NCBI GenBank assembly: GCA_903822495.1
Contig: CAIJPD010000025.1
Coordinates: forward strand, 26,838 to 90,837
DNA length: 64,000 nt
From: an uncultured Chloroflexota bacterium
GTDB taxonomy: Bacteria; Chloroflexota; Limnocylindria; Limnocylindrales; CSP1-4
Direction: 5' to 3'
In this document: positions 52,034-60,171 of the stretch, one piece after another
Position numbering within the stretch: position 1 is the stretch's first letter
Layout of the letters: the number at the start of each line of letters is the position of its first letter
Notes under the pieces: model-generated
What the model was told of the DNA's origin: nothing
Database searches by the model: none
The model's input: only the letters and a program-made list of their open reading frames with translations
Translations under genes and position numbers: made by a program

Positions 52034-53052
52034 CGGAACCCCAGCCCGGGCGCGACGGCGGCCCCGACGGCGGCCTGCTGGGCAGCGGCAACCACTGGGC
52101 CGCGGACCGGCGCGACTGGCCGGGCGGCCTGTCGCCCTCCCAGCGCGAGCAGCCGCGCTACGCCTGGCCGCCGGCCGATCCCGTCACCGGCCTCCAGCCC
52201 GACGCCCAGGCCCGCGACCTGCCGCTGGACGCCCACGTCCACACCGACCAGTCGCCCGACGCCGACGTCCCCATCGACGTCTACGCCGCGCTCGCCCTGG
52301 AGCGTGGCATCGCCGAGCTGGCGATCACGGACCACGTGGACTTTGCCCCGGGGACGCCGGCCTACGGCTTCGTCCACTTCAACGACCGCGAGCGCGTCGT
52401 GCGCGAGGCCGCGGAGCGCTGGGCGCCGCTGGGGGTCCAGATCCGGTTCGGCGTGGAGATCACGTACGACTCGCGCTACGAGGACGACATCCGCGACAGC
52501 CTCCGGACCCGCCGGTACGACTTCGCCATCGGCTCCTGCCACATCTACGCGGATTCGCCGTATGCCAAGCCGCACGTCCAGGCGTGGGTGGACGGGAGGT
52601 CGCTGGCGGAGATCGTGGCGCCCTACTACGCGGAGGTGACGCGGGCGGCCCAATCGGGGCTGTTCGACACCATCGGCCACATGGACTTCGTGAAGCGCTA
52701 CCTGGTGCCGCTGGTCCGACCGGAGCAGCTCACCGCCGCGCCGGAGCTGGTGGAGCCGACGCTCCGCGCGATGGTGCAATCCGGGACCGCGCTGGAGGTG
52801 AACACCAGCGGCCTCCGCCAGCAGGCCAAGGAAACGTACCCCAACCCCACCGTGGTGGCGCTCTACCGCTCGCTCGGCGGCCAGCGGGTGACGGCCGGCT
52901 CCGACGCGCACCGCGCGGACTGGCTGGCCTGGGGCCTGGAGGAGGGCTACCGGATCCTGGCGACCAACGGCTACGAGGAGCTGTTGTTCCGCCGTGGCCA
53001 CGGGCAGGCACCGGTCAAGGTCGCCATCCCGGAGCGCTTCCGCCGCGGGTAG
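52030..53052 (+). CDS. PHP-domain phosphatase, histidinol-phosphatase (HisK/HisJ)-like
   Basis: A 340-residue protein with a PHP metal-dependent phosphoesterase domain. Motif 1 is LDAHVHTDQSPDADV near residues 64-78, followed by LAITDHVDFAPG (motif 2). Later come a Glu in RFGVEITYD, IGSCHIYAD, TIGHMDFVKRY and the final AGSDAHRADWLA. The pattern fits histidinol-phosphatases of the HisJ type, which make histidinol for histidine synthesis, but no his gene is adjacent, so another phosphate ester is possible. The TTG start at 52030 overlaps the kbl stop. About 60 residues precede the domain, so a later start is conceivable. Confidence 0.88.
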   Translation: MTEPQPGRDGGPDGGLLGSGNHWAADRRDWPGGLSPSQREQPRYAWPPADPVTGLQPDAQARDLPLDAHVHTDQSPDADVPIDVYAALALERGIAELAITDHVDFAPGTPAYGFVHFNDRERVVREAAERWAPLGVQIRFGVEITYDSRYEDDIRDSLRTRRYDFAIGSCHIYADSPYAKPHVQAWVDGRSLAEIVAPYYAEVTRAAQSGLFDTIGHMDFVKRYLVPLVRPEQLTAAPELVEPTLRAMVQSGTALEVNTSGLRQQAKETYPNPTVVALYRSLGGQRVTAGSDAHRADWLAWGLEEGYRILATNGYEELLFRRGHGQAPVKVAIPERFRRG

Positions 53053-53200
53053 AGTCAGGGGAGATCGTCGCAACGTCGCGGGCCCCTTCCGCGGCGCGCC
53101 GCTATCATTCCCGGCGGCCCGCCGGACCGCGCGGCATGGGCCAGCACCGGGCGTCCCACCCCGGCTAACGAGGACCGCAGCCAACCGTGACCCGATCGTG

Positions 53201-53956
53201 ATGCACCTCACCGTCATCGGCGCCGGACCGGCCTATTCCGACCGGCCCGGCTCGGCCGGCGCGTGCTACCTGCTGGAGGCGGGCGGCCAGTCTTTGGTGC
53301 TGGACCTGGGGCACGGCGCGTTCTCCGGGCTGGTGCGCCGGATCGAGCCCGTGGAGCTCCAGGCCGTGCTGGTGTCGCACCTCCACCCCGACCACTTCAT
53401 CGACCTGGTCCCCCTCCGCCACTACCTGCGCTACCAGCGCGTCCCGGCCGAACGGGTCCGGGTCATCGCCCCCCGGGCGCTCCCCGACCGGCTGGACGGG
53501 CTCCACGGCACCAAGGAGTTCTGCCGGGCGTCGCTCGACATCGAGACGCTGGCGCCCGGCGTGTTCCTGGTGGGCGACTTCACGGTGGAGGCTGCCAGCG
53601 TCGTCCATGACGCCGACAGCTACGCGTTCCGGGTCAGCCGAACGGATCACCCGGGCGGCGCCGGCCTGGTCTACACGGGCGACTGCGGCCGAGCCGACGA
53701 GGTCCTGCCCCTGATCCGTCCCGGAGACACCCTGCTGTCCGAGGTCTCCTTTGGCCCAGGGCCCACCGATCCCAACGCCGCCCACCTCGACGGGCCCACG
53801 GTGGGTCGGCTCGCCGCCGCAACCGGCCCCTCGCGCGTGCTCCTCACGCACCTGCTCATGGGCTGCGACCCGGCCGCGACCATCGCGTCCGTCAAGGCCC
53901 ACTTCGATGGCCCGGTCGTGCTCGTCGAGCCCGGTTTCGAGGCCGCGCTGGCCTGA
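53201..53956 (+). CDS. Metallo-beta-lactamase-fold hydrolase
   Basis: A 251-residue MBL-fold protein similar to RNase Z-like/phosphodiesterase members. The zinc motif HxHxDH is intact in VSHLHPDHFIDLVPL. Further ligands are likely His in SVVHDADSYAF, Asp in VYTGDCGRADE and His in VLLTHLLMGCD. The N-terminus (MHLTVIGAGPAYSDRPGSAG) is typical of this subgroup. The ATG at 53201 or an overlapping GTG at 53198 can start it; the frame is open upstream without similarity. It probably hydrolyses a phosphodiester, ester or lactone. It is a single gene, not overlapping its neighbours. Confidence 0.92.
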   Translation: MHLTVIGAGPAYSDRPGSAGACYLLEAGGQSLVLDLGHGAFSGLVRRIEPVELQAVLVSHLHPDHFIDLVPLRHYLRYQRVPAERVRVIAPRALPDRLDGLHGTKEFCRASLDIETLAPGVFLVGDFTVEAASVVHDADSYAFRVSRTDHPGGAGLVYTGDCGRADEVLPLIRPGDTLLSEVSFGPGPTDPNAAHLDGPTVGRLAAATGPSRVLLTHLLMGCDPAATIASVKAHFDGPVVLVEPGFEAALA

Positions 53957-54051
53957 CCCCCGGTCCCCTTCGAGTGCCCGCGCAGAACCTGCCAACTCCC
54001 GATACCATGGCGCCCTTCTCAGGCGTTTCTAGGCCAAGGAGACGTGGTCCC

Positions 54052-55464
54052 GTGAGCGACGAGCGGTCCAAAGAGACCGAAGAGCTGAGTTACGCCACCC
54101 AGCCCGTTCCGGTCGTCCGGCCCGTGGATCCGGCCGTCCCCTCGTCCGATGTTCCGGGCGCTGGCCCGGTGGCCGGGAGCAACCCCAGGCCGCGCCTGAC
54201 GAGCCGTGCGGTCCCGCCATGGTGGGTCGTCGGCATCGCCGGCGTCGGCATCCTTGCCCTGGTCGTCAACATGGCCGGTGTCCGGCGCGAGGTTCCGGAG
54301 ACTGTGCCCACGGCGGGTCCCGTCGCCGCGGCGGCCGACCCAACCTCGAGCGCCACCTTGCCCGGTCTGGCGACGGCCCCCACCCTGTCGCTGTCGCCGT
54401 CGGGCATGCCGACCTTGATCCCGTCCTCGGTGCCGTCCGGCCCCACGGCCGCGCCCACCCCGCTCGACGTCTACCGCGGCACGGCCCCCGGGTTGATCGC
54501 CGCGACTGCAGCCCGGTTCCCCGAGCGCGTCTACGTCCCGGACGAGGCGTCCGGCGACCTCTTCGTCATCGACCCCAAGACGTTCCAGATCATCGATCGC
54601 TACCACGTGGGCGCCTCCGCGCAGCACGTGACGCCCGACTGGGACCTCCAGCGCCTGTACGTGGAGTGCGTCTTCGAGGGCGCCGGGCGGATGGCCATCA
54701 TCGATCCGCTTACCGGCAAGCTGGCCGGCGGCTTCGACATCCTGGGCCCGTACAACCTGTACTTCACGATCGACGGCTCCACGGCCATCGTGGTGGTGGA
54801 TCGCGCGAAGCCAGGCGTCCAGATGTACTTCTACGACCGACTCACCTGGAAGCTGAAGTCCTCGCTGGTGATCCCGTACGCGGGAGCGGACCACATGGAC
54901 TTCACCCCGGACGGCCATTACGGCCTGATCAGCACGGAGTACGACGGCTACGTGGTCAAGGTCGACGTCCTCAACTACTCCGTGGTGGGCGCGGTGAAGG
55001 TCGGCGGCAAGCCCGTGGACAGCCGGCTCTCGCCGGACGGCACCGTCGTCTATACCGCGAACCAGGGCCGGCACGGCGTCTCGGTCATCGACTGGCAGAC
55101 GATGAAGGAGATTGACTTCATCAAGACGGACACCGGCGCGCACGGGCTCTCCTTCAGCCGCGACCGCAAGGTCATGTACATCACCAACCGCGATGCCGGA
55201 ACGCTCTCTGTCTACGACCTGGCCAGCAAGACGGTGACGGCCAAGTGGAAGATCGGCGGCAGCCCGGACATGATCAGCATCTCGCCCGACGGCGCGCAGC
55301 TGTGGATCTCCAACCGGTACAGCTGGCACGGCTCGGTCAGCGTGGTCAGCACGGTCGACGGCTCGGTGATCTCCCTGATCAAGACGGGTGGCCAGCCGCA
55401 CGGCCTGGCCTACTACCCGCAGCCGGGGATCATGTCCGTGGGCCACAACGGGAACATGCGCTAG
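54052..55464 (+). CDS. Membrane-anchored YVTN-type beta-propeller protein
   Basis: A 470-residue protein. The cytoplasmic N-terminus (about 55 residues) is followed by one membrane helix (WWVVGIAGVGILALVVNMAG), a Ser/Pro/Thr linker and an extracytoplasmic seven-bladed propeller. Blade repeats such as VYVPDEASGDLFVIDPKT, VYTANQGRHGVSVIDWQT and MYITNRDAGTLSVYDLAS are of the YVTN/YncE kind. Such propellers often bind surface partners or sit beside cytochromes; nothing here names a ligand. The GTG at 54052 has AAGGAG upstream; a frame-open ATG at 53974 lacks a good site. The gene ends 117 bases before argS. Confidence 0.9.
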   Translation: MSDERSKETEELSYATQPVPVVRPVDPAVPSSDVPGAGPVAGSNPRPRLTSRAVPPWWVVGIAGVGILALVVNMAGVRREVPETVPTAGPVAAAADPTSSATLPGLATAPTLSLSPSGMPTLIPSSVPSGPTAAPTPLDVYRGTAPGLIAATAARFPERVYVPDEASGDLFVIDPKTFQIIDRYHVGASAQHVTPDWDLQRLYVECVFEGAGRMAIIDPLTGKLAGGFDILGPYNLYFTIDGSTAIVVVDRAKPGVQMYFYDRLTWKLKSSLVIPYAGADHMDFTPDGHYGLISTEYDGYVVKVDVLNYSVVGAVKVGGKPVDSRLSPDGTVVYTANQGRHGVSVIDWQTMKEIDFIKTDTGAHGLSFSRDRKVMYITNRDAGTLSVYDLASKTVTAKWKIGGSPDMISISPDGAQLWISNRYSWHGSVSVVSTVDGSVISLIKTGGQPHGLAYYPQPGIMSVGHNGNMR

Positions 55465-55581
55465 GGACGAGCCGGCTTTCACTGCGGCTCAACCGGAGGC
55501 GGCCCGCCGCCCGCGCTCCGGCCGGGGTACGATCGGCTGCACGCCCGCCCGCGCGCCAGATCCCACAGGAGCCCGCCCACC

Positions 55582-57297
55582 GTGACCGACGCCCGCCCCG
55601 AACCGGCCGCCGCCCAACCGCCGATCCGCAGCCAGGTCCGGACCGCCGTCGCGCGGGCCTGGGCGCGTGCGTTCATGTCCGGCAACCTGCCCCAGATCGA
55701 GCGCGACCAGCCCGTCCCCGCCGTCGAGGTGGAGCGGCCGGCCAACCCCGAGCACGGCGACCTGGCCACCAACCTGGCCATGAAGCTGGCCAAGCCCCTC
55801 CGGCGCGCGCCCATCCAGATCGCCCAGGCCATCGCCGACGAGCTGGCGTGGGAGATCGCCAACGCCCCGGCACAGAGCCCCCTGGCCTCCGCGTCCGTGG
55901 CCGCCCCGGGGTTCCTCAACGTCCGCGTGTCGAACGCCACCCTGGCCCGAACCCTCGACGGAATCCTCGCCGCACCGGCGGACTGGGGCCGAATCTCGGT
56001 GGTTCGCCCCCGGCAGGTCAACGTGGAGTTCGTCTCCGCCAACCCCACCGGTCCGCTGACCATCGGCAACGCCCGCGGCGCCTTCGTGGGCGACCTGCTC
56101 TGCCGTGTCCTGGAGGCCGGCGGCCAGCGGGTGACGCGCGAGTACTACTTCAACGACGCGGGCGGCCAGATCCGGAACCTGGGTGCCAGCGTGGTCGCGC
56201 TCAAGCGCGGCGAGCCCATCCCCGAGGACGGCTACCACGGCGACTACGTCGAGGACCTGCTGGCCCAGCTGCCGGACCCGGTGTGGGCCGCGGCCAACGA
56301 GCCGGGCGTGGACGCCGCCGACGCCATCGGGCAGTGGGCCGCGCGGCAGGTCCGCGGGGGCATCGAAGCCAGCCTGACGCACCTGGGCGTCCGGTTCGAT
56401 GTCTGGAAGTCGGAGGCCTCCCTCCACGCCGACGGCTGGGTGGGGCGCGCCATCGAGAAGCTGCGCGAGCGCGGCCACGTCTACGAGAAGGACGGCGCCA
56501 TCTGGTTCGCGTCGACCGCCTTCGGCGACGACAAGGACCGCGTGATCATCCGCTCCAACGGGGAGCCCACCTACTTCGCGGCCGACATCGGCTATGTCGC
56601 GGAGAAGTTCAGCCGCGGCTACGACCACCTGATCTACATCTGGGGCGCCGACCATCACGGGACGGTGGCGCGGGTGCGGAACGCCGCCGAGGCCATGGGC
56701 TTCGATCAGCAGGCGGTCCAGATGCTCCTCTACTCCTGGGTCCGCTTCGTGCGCGACGGGGTGGAGGTGTCGATGTCCAAGCGGGCCGGCAACTTCATCA
56801 CGCTCGACGAGTTGCTGGCCGAGGTTGGCGTGGACGCGGCGCGCTGGTTCTTCGCGTCGAGGGGCGCCACCAGCGCCATCGACTTCGACATCGAGCTGGC
56901 CAAGAAGCAGTCGGCCGAGAACCCCGTCTACTACGTGCAGTACGCGCACGCGCGCATCGCCTCGATCCTGCGCAAGGCCGCCGAGGTGGGGCTGACGCCC
57001 GCCGCGACGCTGGACCCGGCCGCGCTGGAGGGGGCGCCCGAAGCCGCCCTGGTGCGCTCGATCGTCCGCTACCCCGAGGTGGTGGAGGACGCGGTCCTGG
57101 TCGAGGAGACGCACGGGATCACGGCCTACGCCACGGAGCTGGCCACCACGTTCCACGCGTTCTACCGCGACGCGCGGGTGATCGAGGAGTCGGAGCCGGA
57201 TCGCTCGCGGGCGCGGCTCGCGCTGGCCGAAGCCGCCCGGGTGACGCTGGCGTCGGCGCTGGGCCTGCTGGGGATCTCGGCTCCCGACCGGATGTAG
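55582..57297 (+). CDS. argS: Arginyl-tRNA synthetase
   Basis: A 571-residue class I aminoacyl-tRNA synthetase that charges tRNA-Arg. The N-terminal Arg-specific domain includes VERPANPEHGDLATNLAMKL. The HIGH-type signature appears as ANPTGPLTIGNARG, with Asn in place of the last His, and the KMSKS counterpart as VSMSKRAGNFITLDELL. The DRVIIRSNGEPTYFAADIGY segment is characteristic of ArgRS. The C-terminal DALR anticodon-binding domain ends with LALAEAARVTLASALGLLGI. The start is GTG at 55582. Only one copy is seen, so it is likely the housekeeping enzyme. Confidence 0.96.
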   Translation: MTDARPEPAAAQPPIRSQVRTAVARAWARAFMSGNLPQIERDQPVPAVEVERPANPEHGDLATNLAMKLAKPLRRAPIQIAQAIADELAWEIANAPAQSPLASASVAAPGFLNVRVSNATLARTLDGILAAPADWGRISVVRPRQVNVEFVSANPTGPLTIGNARGAFVGDLLCRVLEAGGQRVTREYYFNDAGGQIRNLGASVVALKRGEPIPEDGYHGDYVEDLLAQLPDPVWAAANEPGVDAADAIGQWAARQVRGGIEASLTHLGVRFDVWKSEASLHADGWVGRAIEKLRERGHVYEKDGAIWFASTAFGDDKDRVIIRSNGEPTYFAADIGYVAEKFSRGYDHLIYIWGADHHGTVARVRNAAEAMGFDQQAVQMLLYSWVRFVRDGVEVSMSKRAGNFITLDELLAEVGVDAARWFFASRGATSAIDFDIELAKKQSAENPVYYVQYAHARIASILRKAAEVGLTPAATLDPAALEGAPEAALVRSIVRYPEVVEDAVLVEETHGITAYATELATTFHAFYRDARVIEESEPDRSRARLALAEAARVTLASALGLLGISAPDRM

Positions 57298-57325
57298 GTT
57301 CGGGGCGCCCGCGCCGCCGCCGCGT

Positions 57326-57350
57326 CGCCGCGCCGCGCCGCGCCGCGCCG
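57326..57350. repeat. CGCCG pentanucleotide repeat
   Basis: Five perfect copies of CGCCG lie between argS and the convergent lipoprotein gene. The whole 60-base gap is almost pure G and C and shows no U-run, so it is not a standard terminator. Confidence 0.85.
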
Positions 57351-57357
57351 CTCCCCG

Positions 57358-58677
57358 CTAGACCCCGCCCGCCCCCAGGATCACGTGGAGCCGGTTGGTG
57401 GTCGCATCGTCCGAGCCGATCAGCACCGTGACGGACTTGGAGCCCGACTGGTAGACCACCTCGGCGCTCAGCTTGAACGAGGCGATCGCCGTGCGTGCCG
57501 CGTCGGCGAACTCCTTCGCGTCGTCGGCCGTGTCCCACGCCGAAAGCATCACCGCGCCGCGGGCGCCGCCGGGCCCGTCCAGGAGCACCAGCCGGTCCCC
57601 GCCCCAGCCCGCCGCCGCGGTGGCCGTCGCCGCCGTCGCAGCGCCGCTCGCGCCGCGCAGCCAGACCGAGAGCTGAAACTCGCCGTAGGTGTCCTGCGTG
57701 CCCACGCTCCAGCCGGAACCAAGGCGGTCGGCGAGGCCCTCGGGGATGGCCAGGACGACGGGCTTCTCACGGGCGGCGTACTTGTCGCCGTGCATGACCT
57801 GCTCGCTCGACTCGGGCGGGGCGCCATAGGCCTTGTTGACGGCGGTCCAGCCGCCCGTCTGGATGAGGTTCGTGACGAAGGCGGCGCCCTGCTGATACGG
57901 GAAGAGCGCCGTCTCGCGGAGGATCGTGGGCAGGCCGGCCATGATCGCGGCCGCCTTCGGATCCGATGCGTCCTGCGCCGCCTTGAGCAGCTCATCCACG
58001 CTCAACATCGTCTGCGCCCAGACGGTCATGACGGTCTGGGCATCACCTTCCGCCAGGCTGGTGGCGGCCAGGCTGCGGTCACCCTGCTGGTCGATCCGGT
58101 TCGCCTTGTCGTAGGCGATCAGGTCGAAGGCCTGGTCCTGCAGCGCATGGGTGAACTCGTGGCTGTAGATCAGGCGCTGGGCCGGGCCCAGGCCGCCGCC
58201 GGACTCGAGGACGTACAGGACCTTGTCGTCGGGTGAGTAGAGGCCCACCACCTGGCTGGTGAGGAGCTGGCGGTACAGGTCGTTGAGGGAGGCGTTCTGG
58301 GGGAGGAGGCCCAGCAGCTTGGCGAGTCGCTCGTCGGCGGCCATCTGCGGCGCGGGGTTCTCCTTGGCGAAGTCCTTCTCGATGAAGGCGGTCATGGTGG
58401 CGGCATCCACGACCTTCGGGTCCACCGCGGCCTTCTGCTGGAGGCCCCGGATCTTGACGACCTGGCCCTCGATGGCGCGGGCGGCCGCGGTGATGTCCTG
58501 CGCGGACGAGGACGGGGCGCCCGAACCGCCCGCGGCGGCCGAAGCGGACGCGCTCGACGCTGGGCTCCCGACGGCGGTTGGCGCCGCGGTCTGGCTGTTG
58601 CCGCCGCAGGCGGCGAACGCGAGGCTGGCGGCGAGGAGCGCGGCGAGCGGCCGAGATCGGGCGATGGGAGGCGTCAT
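57358..58677 (-). CDS. Secreted zincin-like lipoprotein (putative metallopeptidase)
   Basis: A 439-residue lipoprotein. The signal LAALLAASLAFAAC ends in a lipobox with C24, followed by an Ala/Ser/Gly-rich linker to about residue 60. The motif IYSHEFTHALQDQ (HEFTH at 173-177) is a zinc-metallopeptidase HExxH, and a Glu in SLAEGDAQTVM (E210) is a candidate third ligand, as in gluzincins. The remaining part has no assigned family. It probably works outside the membrane as a peptidase or a substrate-binding relative. It is convergent to argS. Its upstream region holds a plus-strand terminator-like hairpin. Confidence 0.85.
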   Translation of the reverse strand: MTPPIARSRPLAALLAASLAFAACGGNSQTAAPTAVGSPASSASASAAAGGSGAPSSSAQDITAAARAIEGQVVKIRGLQQKAAVDPKVVDAATMTAFIEKDFAKENPAPQMAADERLAKLLGLLPQNASLNDLYRQLLTSQVVGLYSPDDKVLYVLESGGGLGPAQRLIYSHEFTHALQDQAFDLIAYDKANRIDQQGDRSLAATSLAEGDAQTVMTVWAQTMLSVDELLKAAQDASDPKAAAIMAGLPTILRETALFPYQQGAAFVTNLIQTGGWTAVNKAYGAPPESSEQVMHGDKYAAREKPVVLAIPEGLADRLGSGWSVGTQDTYGEFQLSVWLRGASGAATAATATAAAGWGGDRLVLLDGPGGARGAVMLSAWDTADDAKEFADAARTAIASFKLSAEVVYQSGSKSVTVLIGSDDATTNRLHVILGAGGV

Positions 58678-58849
58678 GCCGCGATTGTCGCACCGCCGCG
58701 TGCCAAGTCCGTTGGCGCGAAGGTCCTGCGGGCACCCCGGCGCCGCGAGCGTGTCCCTTTCTTAACCCTTTGGGTGCCTTGGTCTGAATCCCGGACGCCT
58801 ACCGTAATGACCGGACGAACCCCTCCAGGTTCTATCCTCCCTCCCTCCG

Positions 58850-58889
58850 ACCGGAGGCGCCAATGGGCAGGCGCCTCCGGTTTCTCTTT
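58850..58889 (+). terminator. Strong intrinsic terminator without an obvious upstream gene
   Basis: A perfect 12-bp stem, ACCGGAGGCGCC with GGCGCCTCCGGT, has an 8-base loop and is followed by TTTCTCTTT, so it reads as a plus-strand Rho-independent terminator. It is in the 350-base gap between the divergent lipoprotein and MBL genes. No plus-strand ORF precedes it within the gap, so it may end a small RNA or a leader of the MBL gene. The rest of the gap shows nothing else. Confidence 0.8.
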
Positions 58890-59027
58890 GTCCGGGATGG
58901 GTGACGCCGGGTTCCAGGCTCCTGCAGGCGGGCCGGATTCGGCCCCGGGCTGGCATCGGCGGAGGCCCAGGGATCCTGCCGCGCGCAGTGAAGGCGCTGT
59001 GCATGGCCGTGTGTCAGAATCGGGCCG

Positions 59028-59702
59028 ATGGAGATCACTTGGTACGGTCAGACCTGCGTTCGACTTCGCGGCCGCGATGCCGTTGTAGTGGCGGACGCGT
59101 ATCAGTCGGTGGTGGGCCCCACGGGCCGCGGTGTCACCGGCGACATCGTCACCTACAGCCATCCCGATGACGCTCCGCTCGCCAAGGCGGGCAAGGGCGG
59201 CAAGCAGTCGCGGGATGGCGCCACCCTGATCCCCTCCAGCCTGGAGGATGCGTTCTGCCTGGACGGGCCGGGCGAATACGAGGTCAAGGACGTCCTGATC
59301 ACCGGCGTCCGCACCTACCGGGACGACAAGCGCGGCGTCACGCGGGGCCGCCAGACGGCCTTCGTCGTGGAGCTGGACGGGATGCACACCATCCACCTGG
59401 GCGACGTCGGCCACCTGCTGACTGAAGAGAAGCTCGGCGACATCGGCAACGTGGACATCGCGTGCGTGCCGATCGGCGGGGCGCTCTCGGCCACCAAGGC
59501 GTCGGAGCTGATCGCGCAACTGGATCCCAAGATCGTCGTGGCCATGCCGGTCGGTGCGCCGGGCCCGGAGTGCGACGAGGCGCTGGCCAAGTTCTTCGCC
59601 GAGATGGGCGGGGTGCCGGTCGCGCAGGCCAAGCTGTCGGTCAGCATCTCCACGCTGCCCAACGAGACCACGGCGGTCCTCCTGGAGTCACGCGGCCAGT
59701 AG
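59028..59702 (+). CDS. MBL-fold protein with degenerate metal site
   Basis: A 224-residue protein of the metallo-beta-lactamase superfamily group near UPF0173/L-ascorbate-6-phosphate lactonase-like proteins (MEITWYGQTCVRLRGRD at the start, GPGEYEVKDVLITGV, TIHLGDVGHLLTEEKL). The zinc motif HxHxDH is absent, as the expected place reads VTYSHPDDAPLAK, and the C-terminal segment KIVVAMPVGAPG lacks the usual His. Asp and His in HLGDVGH remain. It may bind a different metal or serve a non-catalytic role. Its stop lies one base before the RidA-family gene. Confidence 0.85.
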   Translation: MEITWYGQTCVRLRGRDAVVVADAYQSVVGPTGRGVTGDIVTYSHPDDAPLAKAGKGGKQSRDGATLIPSSLEDAFCLDGPGEYEVKDVLITGVRTYRDDKRGVTRGRQTAFVVELDGMHTIHLGDVGHLLTEEKLGDIGNVDIACVPIGGALSATKASELIAQLDPKIVVAMPVGAPGPECDEALAKFFAEMGGVPVAQAKLSVSISTLPNETTAVLLESRGQ

Positions 59703-59703
59703 G

Positions 59704-60153
59704 GTGACGGAACGGCAGGCGGCACGCGACGCGTCGGCCGCGGGCGGAGCGGCGAGCCACCGCGAGCGGCGGCTGATCTCGTCGGGCGGGCCGTGGGAGG
59801 AGATCGCGGGCTACAGCCGCGCGGTCATCGTGGGCGACGACTGCTGGGTGGCCGGCACCACGGACGCGGGCGCGGACGGTGTCTCGCTCCATCCCGGCGA
59901 CGCGGTGGCGCAGGCGCGCGCGGCGTTCGAGCGGATCTTCGCCGCGCTTGAGGCCGGCGGCTTCGAGCCCGCCGACATCGTCCGGATCCGGATCTTCGTG
60001 ACGGACATGTCCGCCAGCGGCGGGATCACCGCGCTCATGGGCGAGCTGTTCCGCGACATCCGCCCGGCCGCCACGCTGGTCCGGGTGGTGGAGCTGATCG
60101 AGCCGACGCTGCTGGTGGAGATCGAGGCGGACGCGCGCCGGCCAACGGGGTAG
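59704..60153 (+). CDS. RidA/YjgF-family protein
   Basis: A 149-residue protein of the RidA (YjgF/YER057c/UK114) family, which forms trimers and in many members hydrolyses reactive enamine/imine intermediates. The typical core reads VIVGDDCWVAGTTDAG, then AFERIFAALEAGGFEPADIV and FVTDMSASGGI. The final strand is LLVEIEADAR. In active RidA an Arg sits in the SRxxVEV segment; here the comparable stretch is ATLVRVVELI, so activity is possible but not certain. The GTG at 59704 directly follows the MBL stop, so they form a two-gene unit. Confidence 0.9.
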   Translation: MTERQAARDASAAGGAASHRERRLISSGGPWEEIAGYSRAVIVGDDCWVAGTTDAGADGVSLHPGDAVAQARAAFERIFAALEAGGFEPADIVRIRIFVTDMSASGGITALMGELFRDIRPAATLVRVVELIEPTLLVEIEADARRPTG

Positions 60154-60171
60154 CCGGAGCGCCGCGGCGCC

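Noticed and set aside
57326..57350. Terminator of argS
   Set aside because: It is a pure GC pentamer repeat without a clear stem-loop and U-tract.
55245..57431. 728-codon plus-strand frame across the propeller end and argS
   Set aside because: It is out of frame with argS, very Arg/Pro/Gly-rich and has no recognisable domain; argS is certain.
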